Notes under the pieces: model-generated | Told to the model about the DNA's origin: nothing | What the model saw: the letters and a program-made list of their open reading frames with translations, nothing else | Database searches by the model: none | Shown here: positions 17,746-27,638 of the stretch, piece by piece | Layout: every line of letters begins with the position of its first letter | Position numbering within the stretch: position 1 is the stretch's first letter | Source: Altererythrobacter sp. | GTDB taxonomy: Bacteria; Pseudomonadota; Alphaproteobacteria; Sphingomonadales; Sphingomonadaceae | Length of the DNA stretch: 53,340 nucleotides | Direction: 5' to 3' | NCBI GenBank assembly: GCA_023260985.1 | Contig: JALRKY010000020.1 | Span: 1-53,340 of the forward strand | Made by a program: the position numbers and the translations under genes

Positions 17746-20007
17746 ATGTCCCCGCCGCAGCAGCAGTGCCTGCAAGCTCCCCTTTTCCGCTTACCGTCAA
17801 CGGGCGCTGTGTGCGCATCGCTGGCCCTGGGGCTTGCGTGGAGTGCACCGCTCGCCGCGCAGGATACGGCACGGCCTGTTGCGACGGAACAGGCCGTACA
17901 GCTGGGCCGGATCATCGCTTTCAGGGCCGACAATCTCGACTATGACGATGAAGGCGATCTCGTAACCGCAAGCGGCAACGTGCTGATGTCGAGCGAGGAC
18001 CAATCGGTCCGCGCGGATGAAGTACGGTGGTACCGGCGCAGTGGTACTATTCTCGCGAATGGGAATGTCCGCCTCGTCGATAATGGCGGGAACCAGCTCT
18101 ACACCGAATCGGTGGAATTGACCGAGCGCTTCGAAGCCGGTGCAATCGCCGAAGTGCTCGTCGCGCTAAGCGCTGGTGGGCGGCTGGCGGCACGCGGCGG
18201 CGAACGCAGCAAAGGCGGTGACGTGGTGCTACGCGATGCGGCCTATACTGCCTGCCGGGTGACTGACCCGGAGGGATGCGACAAGACGCCGAGCTGGCGG
18301 ATTACGGCCAGCAAGGTCATTTTCGACCCGGAAACTAATCGGATCAGCTTCGACGGTGCCACGCTCGAGCTGTTCGGCGCACGCATCCTGCCCATGCCCG
18401 GGCTTGCCTTTCGCACTGACGGTCGCGCGATTTCAGGCTTCCTTGTGCCTGACCTACGGGTTTCAGAATCGAACGGCGTCGAAGTCAGCGGCAGCTACCA
18501 TTGGCGCATCGCAGAAAACAAGGACCTGACTGTCGGGGCGCATCTCTATACGAAAGCGACGCCGATGGTGTCGGGCGAGTGGCGTCATTTGACCGATCGG
18601 GGTACGTACCAGATCACCGGTTACGCTACCCATAGCCGACGCATCACCGACTTTACCGGCGAGCCCACCACAGAGCGCGACCTGCGTGGGTATTTCGCTG
18701 CCAACGGTCGATTCCAGTTCACCCCCGAATGGAGCCTGACCAGTTCGATTCGCGTGGCCAGCGACCGAACTTTCCTGCGCCGCTATGACATCAGCCGAGA
18801 CGACCGGCTACGCTCGACGATCAATCTCGAGCGCATCGATCAAAACTCCTATTTCTCGCTTTCCGGCTGGGCAACACAGACGCTGCGGCTTGGACAACCG
18901 CAAGGTCAAGTACCCTTGGCGCTGCCGGTGTTGGACTTTCGCTACCGCATGGCCGACCCGGTTGCGGGTGGAACGGTCGAATTGCAAGCCAACAGCCTTA
19001 GCCTAGTACGCAAGGACGGGCAGGACACGCAGCGCGCCTTTGCTTCCGCGCGGTGGGACCTAAGGCAGCTGACCGGCTTGGGCCAAGTCGTGACCGTGAC
19101 CGCCCTGGGCCGGGGCGACATCTACCATAGCGACGAAAACGAATTGACCGCGACCGAGAGTTATCGCGGCGAACCAGGCTGGCAGGGCCGCGGCATCGCC
19201 GTGGGGGCGATCGACGTCGAATGGCCGTTCGTGGGCGAGGCCTTCGGCGGCACGCAGGTGCTCAAACCCCGGCTCCAGCTGGTCGCGAGCCCTTCGATCC
19301 GCAATGTCGACATTCCCAATGAAGATGCAAGGGCGATCGACCTCGAGGACTCGAACCTCTTCTCGCTCAACCGTTTTCCCGGTAACGACCGCGTCGAAGA
19401 CGGGGTACGGCTGACCTACGGCTTGGATTGGGAAGTGCAGCGGCCCGGCTGGCGCATAAAGAGCACGATCGGCCAATCCTATCGTTTCGCTACCGCGCGC
19501 CAGATTTTGCCTGACGGTACCGGCCTGTCAGAACGCGTGTCGGACTTCGTCGGGCGTACCGAAGTCCGCTACCGGGACAGAGTGAAGCTGGCGCACCGCT
19601 TCCGGGTCGACAAGGACAGCCTGGCTGTACGCCGCAATGAGTTCGACGCTACCATAGGTAGTGAACGAACCTATCTCGAGGTTGGCTACCTCAGGCTCAA
19701 TCGCGATATCGCACGCGTCGAGGACTTGCAGGATCGCGAGGAACTTCGCGCTTCCGTGCGGATCGCCTTCGCGCGGTACTGGTCGGTGTTCGGGGCAGGT
19801 GTATTCAACCTGACCGACCGCGAGGAAGATCCGACTTTGTCGTCCGACGGCTTCGAGCCGATCCGTACGCGGCTGGGGATCGCCTATCGCGATGAATGCA
19901 TTGAGTTTGGGCTCACCTGGCGGCGGGACTATGTCAATGCCGGAGACGCTGCGCGCGGCGATACCTTCCAGCTGACTTTCGCCTTGAGAAACCTTGGTCT
20001 GCGCTGA
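17746..20007 (+). CDS. lptD: LPS-assembly outer-membrane protein LptD
   Basis: LptD, with LptE, inserts lipopolysaccharide into the outer leaflet of the outer membrane. The 753-residue protein has a signal peptide (hydrophobic stretch ending AAPLAAQDT), an LptA-like beta-jellyroll near residues 45-130 (ADNLDYDDEGDLVTASGNVL), and a long C-terminal beta-barrel. Cysteines in TACRVTDPEGCDKTPSW and in the late YRDECIEFGLTW match the disulfide pattern of this family. The barrel ends in a Phe-rich strand (FQLTFALRNLGLR). It starts the lptD-surA-pdxA-rsmA operon and is divergent from pepA. Confidence 0.92.
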   Translation: MSPPQQQCLQAPLFRLPSTGAVCASLALGLAWSAPLAAQDTARPVATEQAVQLGRIIAFRADNLDYDDEGDLVTASGNVLMSSEDQSVRADEVRWYRRSGTILANGNVRLVDNGGNQLYTESVELTERFEAGAIAEVLVALSAGGRLAARGGERSKGGDVVLRDAAYTACRVTDPEGCDKTPSWRITASKVIFDPETNRISFDGATLELFGARILPMPGLAFRTDGRAISGFLVPDLRVSESNGVEVSGSYHWRIAENKDLTVGAHLYTKATPMVSGEWRHLTDRGTYQITGYATHSRRITDFTGEPTTERDLRGYFAANGRFQFTPEWSLTSSIRVASDRTFLRRYDISRDDRLRSTINLERIDQNSYFSLSGWATQTLRLGQPQGQVPLALPVLDFRYRMADPVAGGTVELQANSLSLVRKDGQDTQRAFASARWDLRQLTGLGQVVTVTALGRGDIYHSDENELTATESYRGEPGWQGRGIAVGAIDVEWPFVGEAFGGTQVLKPRLQLVASPSIRNVDIPNEDARAIDLEDSNLFSLNRFPGNDRVEDGVRLTYGLDWEVQRPGWRIKSTIGQSYRFATARQILPDGTGLSERVSDFVGRTEVRYRDRVKLAHRFRVDKDSLAVRRNEFDATIGSERTYLEVGYLRLNRDIARVEDLQDREELRASVRIAFARYWSVFGAGVFNLTDREEDPTLSSDGFEPIRTRLGIAYRDECIEFGLTWRRDYVNAGDAARGDTFQLTFALRNLGLR

Positions 20008-20189
20008 TCGGTCGCCCGTATGTCCGGTCCGGGGGATTGCCGCGCATTCGGGCGTTGGCAGGCAAGCATGAAACCGTTATCTGGGCCGCGGTAAACCGCC
20101 ATGGGAGCAAATCAGCTGGCGTTAAGACGGCAACTGCCATTGGCGAAAATGAAACTGGCGCGGACATGCGTCGCAATTGGAATTAACGC

Positions 20190-21533
20190 GTGACTCGCAA
20201 CAGCTTGACCAAAGGCATCCTGCCGTTCGCTGCCCTCGGGCTCGCCGCGGTACCTGCCAGCCTGATCGCTCAGGCCGGACTAACGGCGGACGATCCGCTG
20301 GGCATACCGGCTAACATTTCCCTGCTGGGCGAACCCAATCCAAACGTTCGAACTGCTACCGCGATCGTCAATGGCCAGGTTATTACCGGCACCGATGTGG
20401 AACAGCGACTTGCGCTGGTGGTTTCCGCGTCGCGCAACCAGCTGGGCGATGAAGAACTTCAGCGGCTGCGCATGCAGGTGCTGCGCAATTTAATCGACGA
20501 AACGCTGCAAATCCAGGCGGCTACGGCGCAGGAAATCACAGTGACCAAGGCGGAAGTGGACCAGCGCTACAATTCGCTCGCGGCCCAAAATTTCGGGCAG
20601 GACCCGGCCGCGATGGACCAGTATCTGCTTTCGGTCGGTTCATCGACCGCTTCGCTCAAGCGCCAGATCGAAGGTGAACTGGCCTGGCAGAACCTGCTTC
20701 AGCGCAATATTTCGCCTTTCGTTCGCGTGTCGCAGGAAGAGGTCAACGAACTGCTCAAGCGTCTCGAGTCCTCGCGCGGCACTGACGAATATCGGCTCGG
20801 CGAAATTTTCCTGTCAGCAACGCCCGAGAACCGAAACTCGGTGATTCAGGGCGCGCAGCAGATCGTCGACCAGCTGCGCCAAGGCGGGAGCTTCGTCGCC
20901 TATGCGCGCCAGTTTTCCGAAGCCTCTACCGCAGCCGTAGGGGGTGATCTGGACTTCGTGCGTCTCGCCCAACTCCCCGCCGAGCTCGCCACTGTCGCCG
21001 CCGAAATGCAGCCGGGCCAACTGGTTGGGCCGATCGAGATTCCGGGCGGCTTTTCGATCCTTTACCTTATTGACAAACGCCAGGTGCTGATGGCCGATCC
21101 GCGCGACGCAGTTCTGAGCCTCAAGCAGATTTCGATCGGCTTTGAGCCCAGAGTGACACAGGAGGTGGCCGAAGCGCAGGTCGCGCGGTTCTCTGTCGGC
21201 GTCGAGAACATGCGCGGCTGCGGCAACGCCGATGAAGCGGCTGCGGCACTTGGCGCAATGGTTGTCACCAACGACCAGATCCGCGCCCGATCGCTGCCCG
21301 AGCAGCTGCAAAATATCGTGCTCAACCTGCAGGTTGGCCAGACCACCCCGCCCTTCGGATCGATCGAAGAAGGCGTGCGCGTACTGATGCTCTGCGGTCG
21401 CGACGATCCCGAAGTGGCCGGTGGCCCGAGCTTCGACCAGTTGATGGACCAGCTGGAAGAGGAACGGATCAACAAGCGCGCCCAGCGCTACCTGCGCGAC
21501 CTGCGCAACGACGCCTATATCGAGTACAATTGA
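20190..21533 (+). CDS. surA: Periplasmic chaperone / peptidyl-prolyl isomerase SurA
   Basis: SurA escorts unfolded outer-membrane proteins such as LptD through the periplasm. The 447-residue protein has a signal peptide (PFAALGLAAVPASLIAQ), an N-terminal SurA chaperone domain (ATAIVNGQVITGTDVEQRLA onward), and a parvulin domain marked by EYRLGEIFLSATPENR, FVAYARQFSEASTAAVGGDL and GGFSILYLIDKR. A second, weaker parvulin-like segment follows. The GTG start is used because the signal peptide begins there. It sits between lptD (182 bp gap) and pdxA (4 bp overlap), the canonical order. Confidence 0.92.
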   Translation: MTRNSLTKGILPFAALGLAAVPASLIAQAGLTADDPLGIPANISLLGEPNPNVRTATAIVNGQVITGTDVEQRLALVVSASRNQLGDEELQRLRMQVLRNLIDETLQIQAATAQEITVTKAEVDQRYNSLAAQNFGQDPAAMDQYLLSVGSSTASLKRQIEGELAWQNLLQRNISPFVRVSQEEVNELLKRLESSRGTDEYRLGEIFLSATPENRNSVIQGAQQIVDQLRQGGSFVAYARQFSEASTAAVGGDLDFVRLAQLPAELATVAAEMQPGQLVGPIEIPGGFSILYLIDKRQVLMADPRDAVLSLKQISIGFEPRVTQEVAEAQVARFSVGVENMRGCGNADEAAAALGAMVVTNDQIRARSLPEQLQNIVLNLQVGQTTPPFGSIEEGVRVLMLCGRDDPEVAGGPSFDQLMDQLEEERINKRAQRYLRDLRNDAYIEYN

Positions 21534-22558
21534 GCGCGCAGCAGCCACTTCCGATTGCCATTTCGCTGGGCGATCCGGCCGGCATCGGGCCGGAACTGAT
21601 CGCAGAGGCATGGGCCCGACGCCGCAAGGCTGGGTTGGCACCATTCTTTGTGCTCGGCGGCGCAACAGTGCTAGCGGCGGCCAGCGTGCGGCGTGGACTT
21701 GATTGTCCGGTTCATGCAATCTCCAACGCTGCAGACGCGATCGACGCATTCGTGCACGGCTTGCCCGTGCTGGCAGGCGAGGACGCCGCTTACGCGCCCG
21801 GCGCACCCGATCACGCAGGCGCACGCCTAGCGCTCGCTTCCCTTATCGACGCCACGCGACTGGCCCGCGAAGGAGGTGCTGCTGCACTGGTTACCGCTCC
21901 GATCGCGAAGGTCGAATTGGCGAAGGTGGGATTCGATTTCCCCGGGCAAACTGAATTCCTCGCCGAAGCCTGCGGCGCGCCTGCCCAAAATGCCGTCATG
22001 ATGCTTGCGGGGCCGAGCCTGCGGACGGTGCCGCTGACAGTCCATTGCGCGCTGGCAGAGGTGCCCGGCCTGTTGAGCCAAGAGCTGATCATCCAAAAGG
22101 CGCGAATTGTCGCCGCGGCTTTGGCGCGCGATTTCGGCATAGACCGCCCCCGCCTTGCCCTGACAGGGCTAAATCCACATGCGAGCGAAGGCGGCAAGTT
22201 CGGCGACGAGGAAGCGCGCATCATTGCGCCCGCTGTCGCGGAACTGCGCGAAGAGGGGATCGACGCCAGCGGGCCGCATTCGGCCGATACGCTGTTCACG
22301 CCGCGCAGCCGCGCCACTTTCGACGCGGCGTTGTGCATGTACCACGATCAGGCGCTGATCCCATTGAAGGCGCTTGATTTCGACGAAGGCGTGAACGTGA
22401 CGCTCGGCCTGCCGATCATCCGCACCTCGCCCGATCATGGCACGGCGTTCGACATCGCAGGCAAAGGCATCGCCGGTCCCGGCGCGATGATCGCTGCGAT
22501 CCGCATGGCGGGCCAAATGGCTGCACGGAGCGCCGAAAGCCAGCTAACACGTGGCTGA
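21530..22558 (+). CDS. pdxA: 4-hydroxythreonine-4-phosphate dehydrogenase
   Basis: PdxA oxidises 4-phosphohydroxy-L-threonine in the DXP-dependent vitamin B6 pathway. The 342-residue protein shows [18 protein letters not shown], the metal-ligand region [22 protein letters not shown], and the C-terminal block [13 protein letters not shown] with [20 protein letters not shown]. The TTG start overlaps the surA stop (TTGA), which supports coupled translation. rsmA begins 8 bp before its end. The dxs gene at the far right of the window supplies the other precursor of this pathway. Confidence 0.95.
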   Translation: MSAQQPLPIAISLGDPAGIGPELIAEAWARRRKAGLAPFFVLGGATVLAAASVRRGLDCPVHAISNAADAIDAFVHGLPVLAGEDAAYAPGAPDHAGARLALASLIDATRLAREGGAAALVTAPIAKVELAKVGFDFPGQTEFLAEACGAPAQNAVMMLAGPSLRTVPLTVHCALAEVPGLLSQELIIQKARIVAAALARDFGIDRPRLALTGLNPHASEGGKFGDEEARIIAPAVAELREEGIDASGPHSADTLFTPRSRATFDAALCMYHDQALIPLKALDFDEGVNVTLGLPIIRTSPDHGTAFDIAGKGIAGPGAMIAAIRMAGQMAARSAESQLTRG

Positions 22559-23369
22559 CCTGCCACCATTGCGCGAAGTGATCGCGAAACATAGGCTCAG
22601 CGCATCGAAGGCGCTGGGCCAGAACTTCCTGTTCGACGCGCAATTGCTTGACCGCATTGCGGCCATCCCAGGCGACTTGCAGGACAACGCTGTGCTTGAA
22701 GTGGGCCCCGGACCGGGCGGGCTGACCCGCGCCCTGCTCAAGGCCGGAGCGCGCGTCACCGCTATCGAAATGGACAAGCGCTGCCTGCCCGCCCTCACCG
22801 AATTGGGAGATGCCTATCCAGGGCGCTTGCGCGTGATCGAAGGTGACGCGCTCAAGATCGACCATAACGAACTGATGGGCGAGCCCTACAGGGTGGTCGC
22901 CAACTTGCCCTATAATGTCGGCACCGCGCTCTTCACGCGTTGGCTCTCGGGCGAAGGCTGGCCGCCACAATGGATCTCTCTCACGCTGATGTTCCAGCAC
23001 GAAGTGGCGCAGCGGATCGTCGCCGAAGCAGATAGCGGCGCCTATGGGAGGCTGGCTGTGCTCGCGCAGTGGCGTAGCAGCGCAAAGCTGGCGATGAAGG
23101 TTCACCGCAGCGCCTTTACCCCGCCGCCGAAAGTAATGAGCGCGATTATCCATGTTGATCCGGGCGAAATGCCCGATGGCGTGTCTGCGCGCATGCTTGA
23201 ACGAGTTACCCAGGCCGCCTTCGGGCAACGCCGCAAGATGCTGCGACAGAGCCTCAAGGACGTGCCGCGCGCACTCGAAGTGCTGGCTGCGCTTGGTATC
23301 GACCCACAGCGCCGGGCCGAAACCCTCTCGGTAGGCGAATTCGTGGCCATAGCCCGCGCCCTCAGCTGA
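22551..23369 (+). CDS. rsmA: 16S rRNA (adenine1518/1519-N6)-dimethyltransferase
   Basis: RsmA (KsgA) dimethylates two adjacent adenines near the 3' end of 16S rRNA during small-subunit maturation. The 272-residue protein starts at a GTG overlapping pdxA. Motifs: [18 protein letters not shown], the AdoMet-binding [15 protein letters not shown], the catalytic NLPYN, and [14 protein letters not shown]. The C-terminal domain ([12 protein letters not shown] onward) is normal. It is the last gene of the lptD operon; apaGH, which follows in E. coli, is absent. Confidence 0.96.
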   Translation: MADLPPLREVIAKHRLSASKALGQNFLFDAQLLDRIAAIPGDLQDNAVLEVGPGPGGLTRALLKAGARVTAIEMDKRCLPALTELGDAYPGRLRVIEGDALKIDHNELMGEPYRVVANLPYNVGTALFTRWLSGEGWPPQWISLTLMFQHEVAQRIVAEADSGAYGRLAVLAQWRSSAKLAMKVHRSAFTPPPKVMSAIIHVDPGEMPDGVSARMLERVTQAAFGQRRKMLRQSLKDVPRALEVLAALGIDPQRRAETLSVGEFVAIARALS

Positions 23370-23527
23370 GGGCAGGAATGCGGGTCCGGTCCAGTGACAG
23401 CATCGAAGCCATTCCGCAGGAAACCGGCGAGCCCCGATAGTAAATTTCGATTAAACATGAATACCAACCCTTCAGCATCGCTTCGCTGCCATAGCACAGG
23501 CTCAATCGAAACAGGGGGCAGCAGGGA

Positions 23528-23713
23528 ATGAGCCTTTACGACGCACGCAAGGGAGCCGCACAATTGGAGCGCCGCCGCAGCGCGCGTTTCACAGTTGATC
23601 TCGAAGCGCTGTTCCGGTCGATCGCCCATGAGCGCACGGGCCCACTGGCCAATATCTCCGAACAGAGTGCCAAGGTGATGATGGACCCGCCGCCGCGCGA
23701 CGTCCTACAATGA
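23528..23713 (+). pseudogene. Truncated PilZ-domain gene
   Basis: The 61-residue product carries only the first third of a PilZ domain: ERRRSARFTVDLEALFRSIA followed by TGPLANISEQSAKVMMDPPP. The c-di-GMP-binding RxxxR-like motif (RRRSAR) and the NIS motif are present, but the later beta-strands of the barrel are gone. The protein ends in an unrelated DVLQ tail. A normal single-domain PilZ protein has at least 90-100 residues. The truncation coincides with the truncated end of a convergent AraC-type gene, suggesting one deletion removed the 3' ends of both. A GGGGCAGCAGGG stretch precedes the ATG. Confidence 0.7.
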
Positions 23714-24117
23714 AAGTGCGAACGCGCCGGGTTGCTCGAGCAGTTCCATCGCGCGCTCCAACCGGCGATCGGTGACTGCGCCGACGATAGTCGAAGCAGC
23801 CTGCTCCACGGAATCGTCGCTCCCCTGAACCGCCCCGCCAATTCGCTACCGCACAGGCCCAGCAAATGCGCTCCAAGCCGCGAGCTCGGTTCGAAGAGGT
23901 AGATCCTGCCGCTGCCAAGCGGCAACAACCGATGGCGGATATGCGGGCGAATGTAGAGCTGCGACCCTTGGATCGCGATGCCATCCTCCAGCTCGATCCG
24001 GGCCGAGGCCCCGAACACGATCTGCAGCGCGATGTGGCTGTGGAACGTATTGTCGCCGCTCTACCCATTGAAGACAATGTATCGGTCGGCAAATCGGGTT
24101 CGTCCCGCCCAGTCCAC
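23705..24117 (-). pseudogene. Decayed AraC-type regulator, N-terminal sensor part only
   Basis: Just after malate synthase a GTG (24117) opens MDWAGRTRFADRYIVFNG, then a TAG at 24061-24063. The same frame continues as a cupin-like sensor: HSHIALQIVFGASARIELED, LYIRPHIRHRLLPLGSGRIY, then FEPSSRLGAHLLGLCG. A frameshift near 23831-23841 is needed to reach AASTIVGAVTDRRLERAMEL with LEQPGAFALSL and a stop at 23705. The DNA-binding helix-turn-helix domain that should follow is missing, replaced by the PilZ fragment on the other strand. So there are three lesions: a nonsense codon, a frameshift and loss of the C-terminus. Assignment to AraC rests on the arrangement of the cupin-like part and is moderately sure. 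Confidence 0.6.
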
Positions 24118-24124
24118 TTTGGCG

Positions 24125-26254
24125 TCAGCTCGCCTTCTTCACGAGGCGCCAGTGGTGCAGCAGCGGCTCGGTGTAACCAGAAGGTTGCTCGAGGCCCTTG
24201 AACACAAGGTCGCAGGCGGCCCGGAAGGCCGGGCCATCCTCATTGCCGATAAGCGGAGTGTAGAGCGGATCTCCAGCGTTCTGTGCATCGACCTTGGCCG
24301 CCATCCGGCGCAGGCTGTCCATCACCTGATCCTTGGTCACAACGCCATGCAGCAGCCAGTTGGCCATATGCTGGCTGGAAATGCGCAGCGTCGCACGGTC
24401 TTCCATTAGGCCGACGTCATTGATGTCCGGGACCTTGGAGCATCCCACGCCCTGATCGATCCAGCGCACGACATAGCCAAGCAGGCCTTGCGCATTGTTG
24501 TCGAGTTCTTCGCGCAGCTCGTCCTCAGACCAGTTCGCGCCTTCGGCCAGCGGAATGCTCAGCAGATCGTCGAGCGGCGGAATCTCGCCCAAGCCCTTCT
24601 GAACCTCGAACACGTCGCACTGGTGGTAATGCAGCGCGTGGAGCGTCGCGGCGGTGGGCGAAGGCACCCAGGCGGTGTTCGCCCCGGCCCTAAGATGGCC
24701 GATCTTCTCGACCATCATCTGTTTCATCAGGTCGGGTGCTGCCCACATTCCTTTGCCGACCTGCGCGCGGCCCGACAGGCCGTGCTTCAGCCCGATCGCG
24801 ACATTGCGCTTCTCATAGGCGGTGAGCCATTGGCTGGTCTTCATCGCGCCCTTACGGATCATCAACCCTGCTTGCATCGAAGTGTGGATCTCGTCGCCAG
24901 TCCGGTCGAGGAAGCCGGTGTTGATGAAGGCCACGCGGTCCTTCACCGCATGGATACAGGCCGCCAGGTTCGCGCTGGTGCGGCGTTCCTCATCCATCAC
25001 GCCAACCTTGATCGTGTGGCGGGCCAGACCAAGCAGGTCTTCCGCCGCATCGAACAAATCGTTGGTGAAACCGCATTCTTCCGGCCCATGCATCTTGGGC
25101 TTCACGATATAGATGCTGCCGCAGCGGCTGTTGCCGTATTTCGCGTGGCCTTCGACATCGAGCGCGCCGATCGCGCTGGTGAACACAGCATCCATAATGC
25201 CTTCGGGCACTTCGCCACCATCGGCCAACCGGATCGCCGGGTTGGTCATCAAATGGCCGACATTGCGCACGAACAGCAGGCTGCGGCCCGGCAGGCTGTG
25301 CTCGCTGCCATCGGGCGCCGTGTAGTGCTTGTCACCCGCCAGCGCGCGGGTGAGCGTACGCCCACCCTTTTTAAACCTTTCCTGCAAATCGCCGCGGATC
25401 ACGCCGAGCCAGTTGGAATAGGCAAGCAGCTTGTCTTCGGCATCGACCGCGGTGACCGAATCCTCGCAATCGCAAATGGTGGTCAGCGCGGCCTCGACCA
25501 TGATGTCGTCGATCCAAGCAGGATCGTTCTTCCCGATTGGCCCGTTTTGCTCAAACACAACCTCGATGTGCAAACCGTTGTGAACAAACATCATACCATG
25601 CGGGCGGATTCCGTGGGGAGGATCATCGCGGTAACGAGTACGCCCAAGAAACTGAGACGGATCAATCGGTCGAATATTCTCGCCTTCGACAACATCGCTC
25701 CAACTACCGTTTTCGAGGGGAACGGCCTCATCCAGGAATTGCCGACCGCGCGCGATCACCGCCGCTCCGCGATCCTCGTCATAGCCGCCCGGTCCTGCCG
25801 GGGGCGCATCGAGCGCGTCGGTGCCATAGAACGCGTCATACAGGCTGCCCCAGCGCGCATTGGCTGCGTTCAGGAGGAAGCGCGCATTGAGCACGGGCAC
25901 CACCAGCTGCGGGCCGGCCATAGTCGCAATCTCGGGGTCGACATTCTGCGTGCCGATGGTGAATTCGCCCGGCTCGGGAACGATGTAGCCGATTTCGCGC
26001 AGGAAGGCCTGATATTCGCCCTGATCGAGCGGCTTGCCGCGCCGCGCCACATGCCAAGCATCGATCTTCGCCTGCAGCTCGTCCCGCTTGGCCAGCAAGG
26101 CGCTATTGCGCGGTGCAAACTCAGCCAACAAATCCGAGAAACCCTGCCAAAAGGTATCCACATCGCGGCCGAGCGGGCCCAGAACCTCCGCTTCAAGGAA
26201 GTTTGCCAGTGCAGGATCGATCCCGATCCCGGCGCGGGTGACTAGCTCGCTCAC
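24125..26254 (-). CDS. glcB: Malate synthase G
   Basis: This enzyme condenses glyoxylate with acetyl-CoA to malate, serving growth on acetate, fatty acids or glycolate. At 709 residues it is the large monomeric G form. Conserved blocks are [67 protein letters not shown], the catalytic region [15 protein letters not shown] and [15 protein letters not shown], and [20 protein letters not shown] near the C-terminus. The GTG start has GAGGAA 5 bp upstream. The remains of a regulator gene lie directly downstream on the same strand. It is divergent from the M20-astA-astB operon. Confidence 0.96.
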   Translation of the reverse strand: MSELVTRAGIGIDPALANFLEAEVLGPLGRDVDTFWQGFSDLLAEFAPRNSALLAKRDELQAKIDAWHVARRGKPLDQGEYQAFLREIGYIVPEPGEFTIGTQNVDPEIATMAGPQLVVPVLNARFLLNAANARWGSLYDAFYGTDALDAPPAGPGGYDEDRGAAVIARGRQFLDEAVPLENGSWSDVVEGENIRPIDPSQFLGRTRYRDDPPHGIRPHGMMFVHNGLHIEVVFEQNGPIGKNDPAWIDDIMVEAALTTICDCEDSVTAVDAEDKLLAYSNWLGVIRGDLQERFKKGGRTLTRALAGDKHYTAPDGSEHSLPGRSLLFVRNVGHLMTNPAIRLADGGEVPEGIMDAVFTSAIGALDVEGHAKYGNSRCGSIYIVKPKMHGPEECGFTNDLFDAAEDLLGLARHTIKVGVMDEERRTSANLAACIHAVKDRVAFINTGFLDRTGDEIHTSMQAGLMIRKGAMKTSQWLTAYEKRNVAIGLKHGLSGRAQVGKGMWAAPDLMKQMMVEKIGHLRAGANTAWVPSPTAATLHALHYHQCDVFEVQKGLGEIPPLDDLLSIPLAEGANWSEDELREELDNNAQGLLGYVVRWIDQGVGCSKVPDINDVGLMEDRATLRISSQHMANWLLHGVVTKDQVMDSLRRMAAKVDAQNAGDPLYTPLIGNEDGPAFRAACDLVFKGLEQPSGYTEPLLHHWRLVKKAS

Positions 26255-26426
26255 AAATTCCTCGCACAGTTGGGCCAGCCGGCTTGCGGCAGGCGAATTA
26301 TCGGACTGTATCCCGGGGAAGAATGGCGCGGGCTATGGCCAATGGCTGGGCCAATTGCAACCGGGCAATGGATGAGTTCATCGGACAGCTTGGCCTGACG
26401 TTACGGCACGGCTAGAGCGGTTACAC

Positions 26427-27638
26427 ATGCAACAAACGCCTGCCTCGCATACCGCCCTGCTCGAACGAATCGATGCCCTCACCATGCTCGAACAGGTGCA
26501 GAAGTGGAGCGCGATCAATACCGGCACCGTCAACGTCGATGGACTTGCGACGCAAGCGGCTGCATTGGTCGAGGCATTCTCTGCGCTGCCCGGCGAGATC
26601 GAACTAGTCGAGCCCGCTCCGGTTACGGCGATCGACGCGAACGGACATGAATTCGCCAAGCCGCATGGCAGGCACATGGTCCTGCGTGTTCGCCCGCAAG
26701 CGAATCGCCGCATCCTGCTGACTGGCCACATGGACACGGTGTTCCCGGCCGATCACGCCTTCCAGGGCCAGAAATGGCTCGACGGCGAGACCCTCAACGG
26801 TCCGGGCGTGGCGGACATGAAGGGCGGAATCGCAGTTATGCTGCAGGCGTTGAAGGTAGCCGAGGCCGCCGGGACGATCGGCACGCTTGGCTATGACGTG
26901 ATGATCAATTCTGACGAGGAGACTGGCTCACTCGCTTCGGCTGCCCTCATCGCCGAACTGGCGCAGGGCAAGCTCGCGGCGCTGACCTATGAACCCGCCG
27001 CCCTGCCCGACGGTACGCTGGCGCATGAGCGCGGCGGTACCGGAAACTATTCGATCACCTTCACCGGCAAGAGCGCGCATGCCGGGCGCAATCCGCACGA
27101 AGGCCGGAACGCCGTGGTCGCCGCGGCGGATCTGATACTGCGCCTCAAGGAGATGGAGCGTGCCGACCTTACCATCAATCCCGCCAAGCTCGAAGGCGGG
27201 GCGGCAAACAATGTCGTTCCCGACCATGCCGTGTTGCGTTTCAATATTCGGCCCAAATCGACCGAAGCGATGGAGGGCTTCGAACGCGATCTCGCGCAAG
27301 TCCTCGCCGCAGTCGAACGCGAACACGAAGTCGGAATGCATCGCCACGGCGGAGTCACGCGCCCGCCCAAGCCGGTTGATGAACGGGCGCAGCGCCTGTT
27401 CGACCTCGTCAAGGCCTGCGGTGCCGAACTGGGCCAAGCGATCCGCTGGCAAAGCTCCGGCGGGGTGTGCGATGGAAACAATATCGCCGCCTGCGGCGTG
27501 CCTGTGGTCGACACCATGGGTGTGCGCGGCGGCGCAATCCATTCGCCCGAAGAATTCCTGATCGTGCCCAGCCTGGCCGAACGTGCTGCGCTGTCCGCGC
27601 TTGTCATCACCCGCATTGCCAACGGAGAACTCCATTGA
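26427..27638 (+). CDS. M20 family metallohydrolase in the ast operon
   Basis: This 403-residue protein belongs to the M20/ArgE/DapE/carboxypeptidase G2 family of di-zinc amidohydrolases. Metal ligands are visible in LLTGHMDTVFP, GPGVADMKGGIAVML, the catalytic NSDEETGS, and near the C-terminus GGAIHSPEE. The dimerisation domain contains HAGRNPHEGRNA. Its stop overlaps the astA start by 4 bp, so it is the first gene of an M20-astA-astB operon. By context it may remove the succinyl group from succinylglutamate, the step done by AstE in E. coli, or act on a related acyl amino acid; this is inference. Confidence 0.85.
   Translation: MQQTPASHTALLERIDALTMLEQVQKWSAINTGTVNVDGLATQAAALVEAFSALPGEIELVEPAPVTAIDANGHEFAKPHGRHMVLRVRPQANRRILLTGHMDTVFPADHAFQGQKWLDGETLNGPGVADMKGGIAVMLQALKVAEAAGTIGTLGYDVMINSDEETGSLASAALIAELAQGKLAALTYEPAALPDGTLAHERGGTGNYSITFTGKSAHAGRNPHEGRNAVVAAADLILRLKEMERADLTINPAKLEGGAANNVVPDHAVLRFNIRPKSTEAMEGFERDLAQVLAAVEREHEVGMHRHGGVTRPPKPVDERAQRLFDLVKACGAELGQAIRWQSSGGVCDGNNIAACGVPVVDTMGVRGGAIHSPEEFLIVPSLAERAALSALVITRIANGELH

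Noticed and set aside
24488..26245. 585-codon plus-strand open frame
   Set aside because: It is antisense to malate synthase G, which is fully conserved; the translation matches nothing recognisable.
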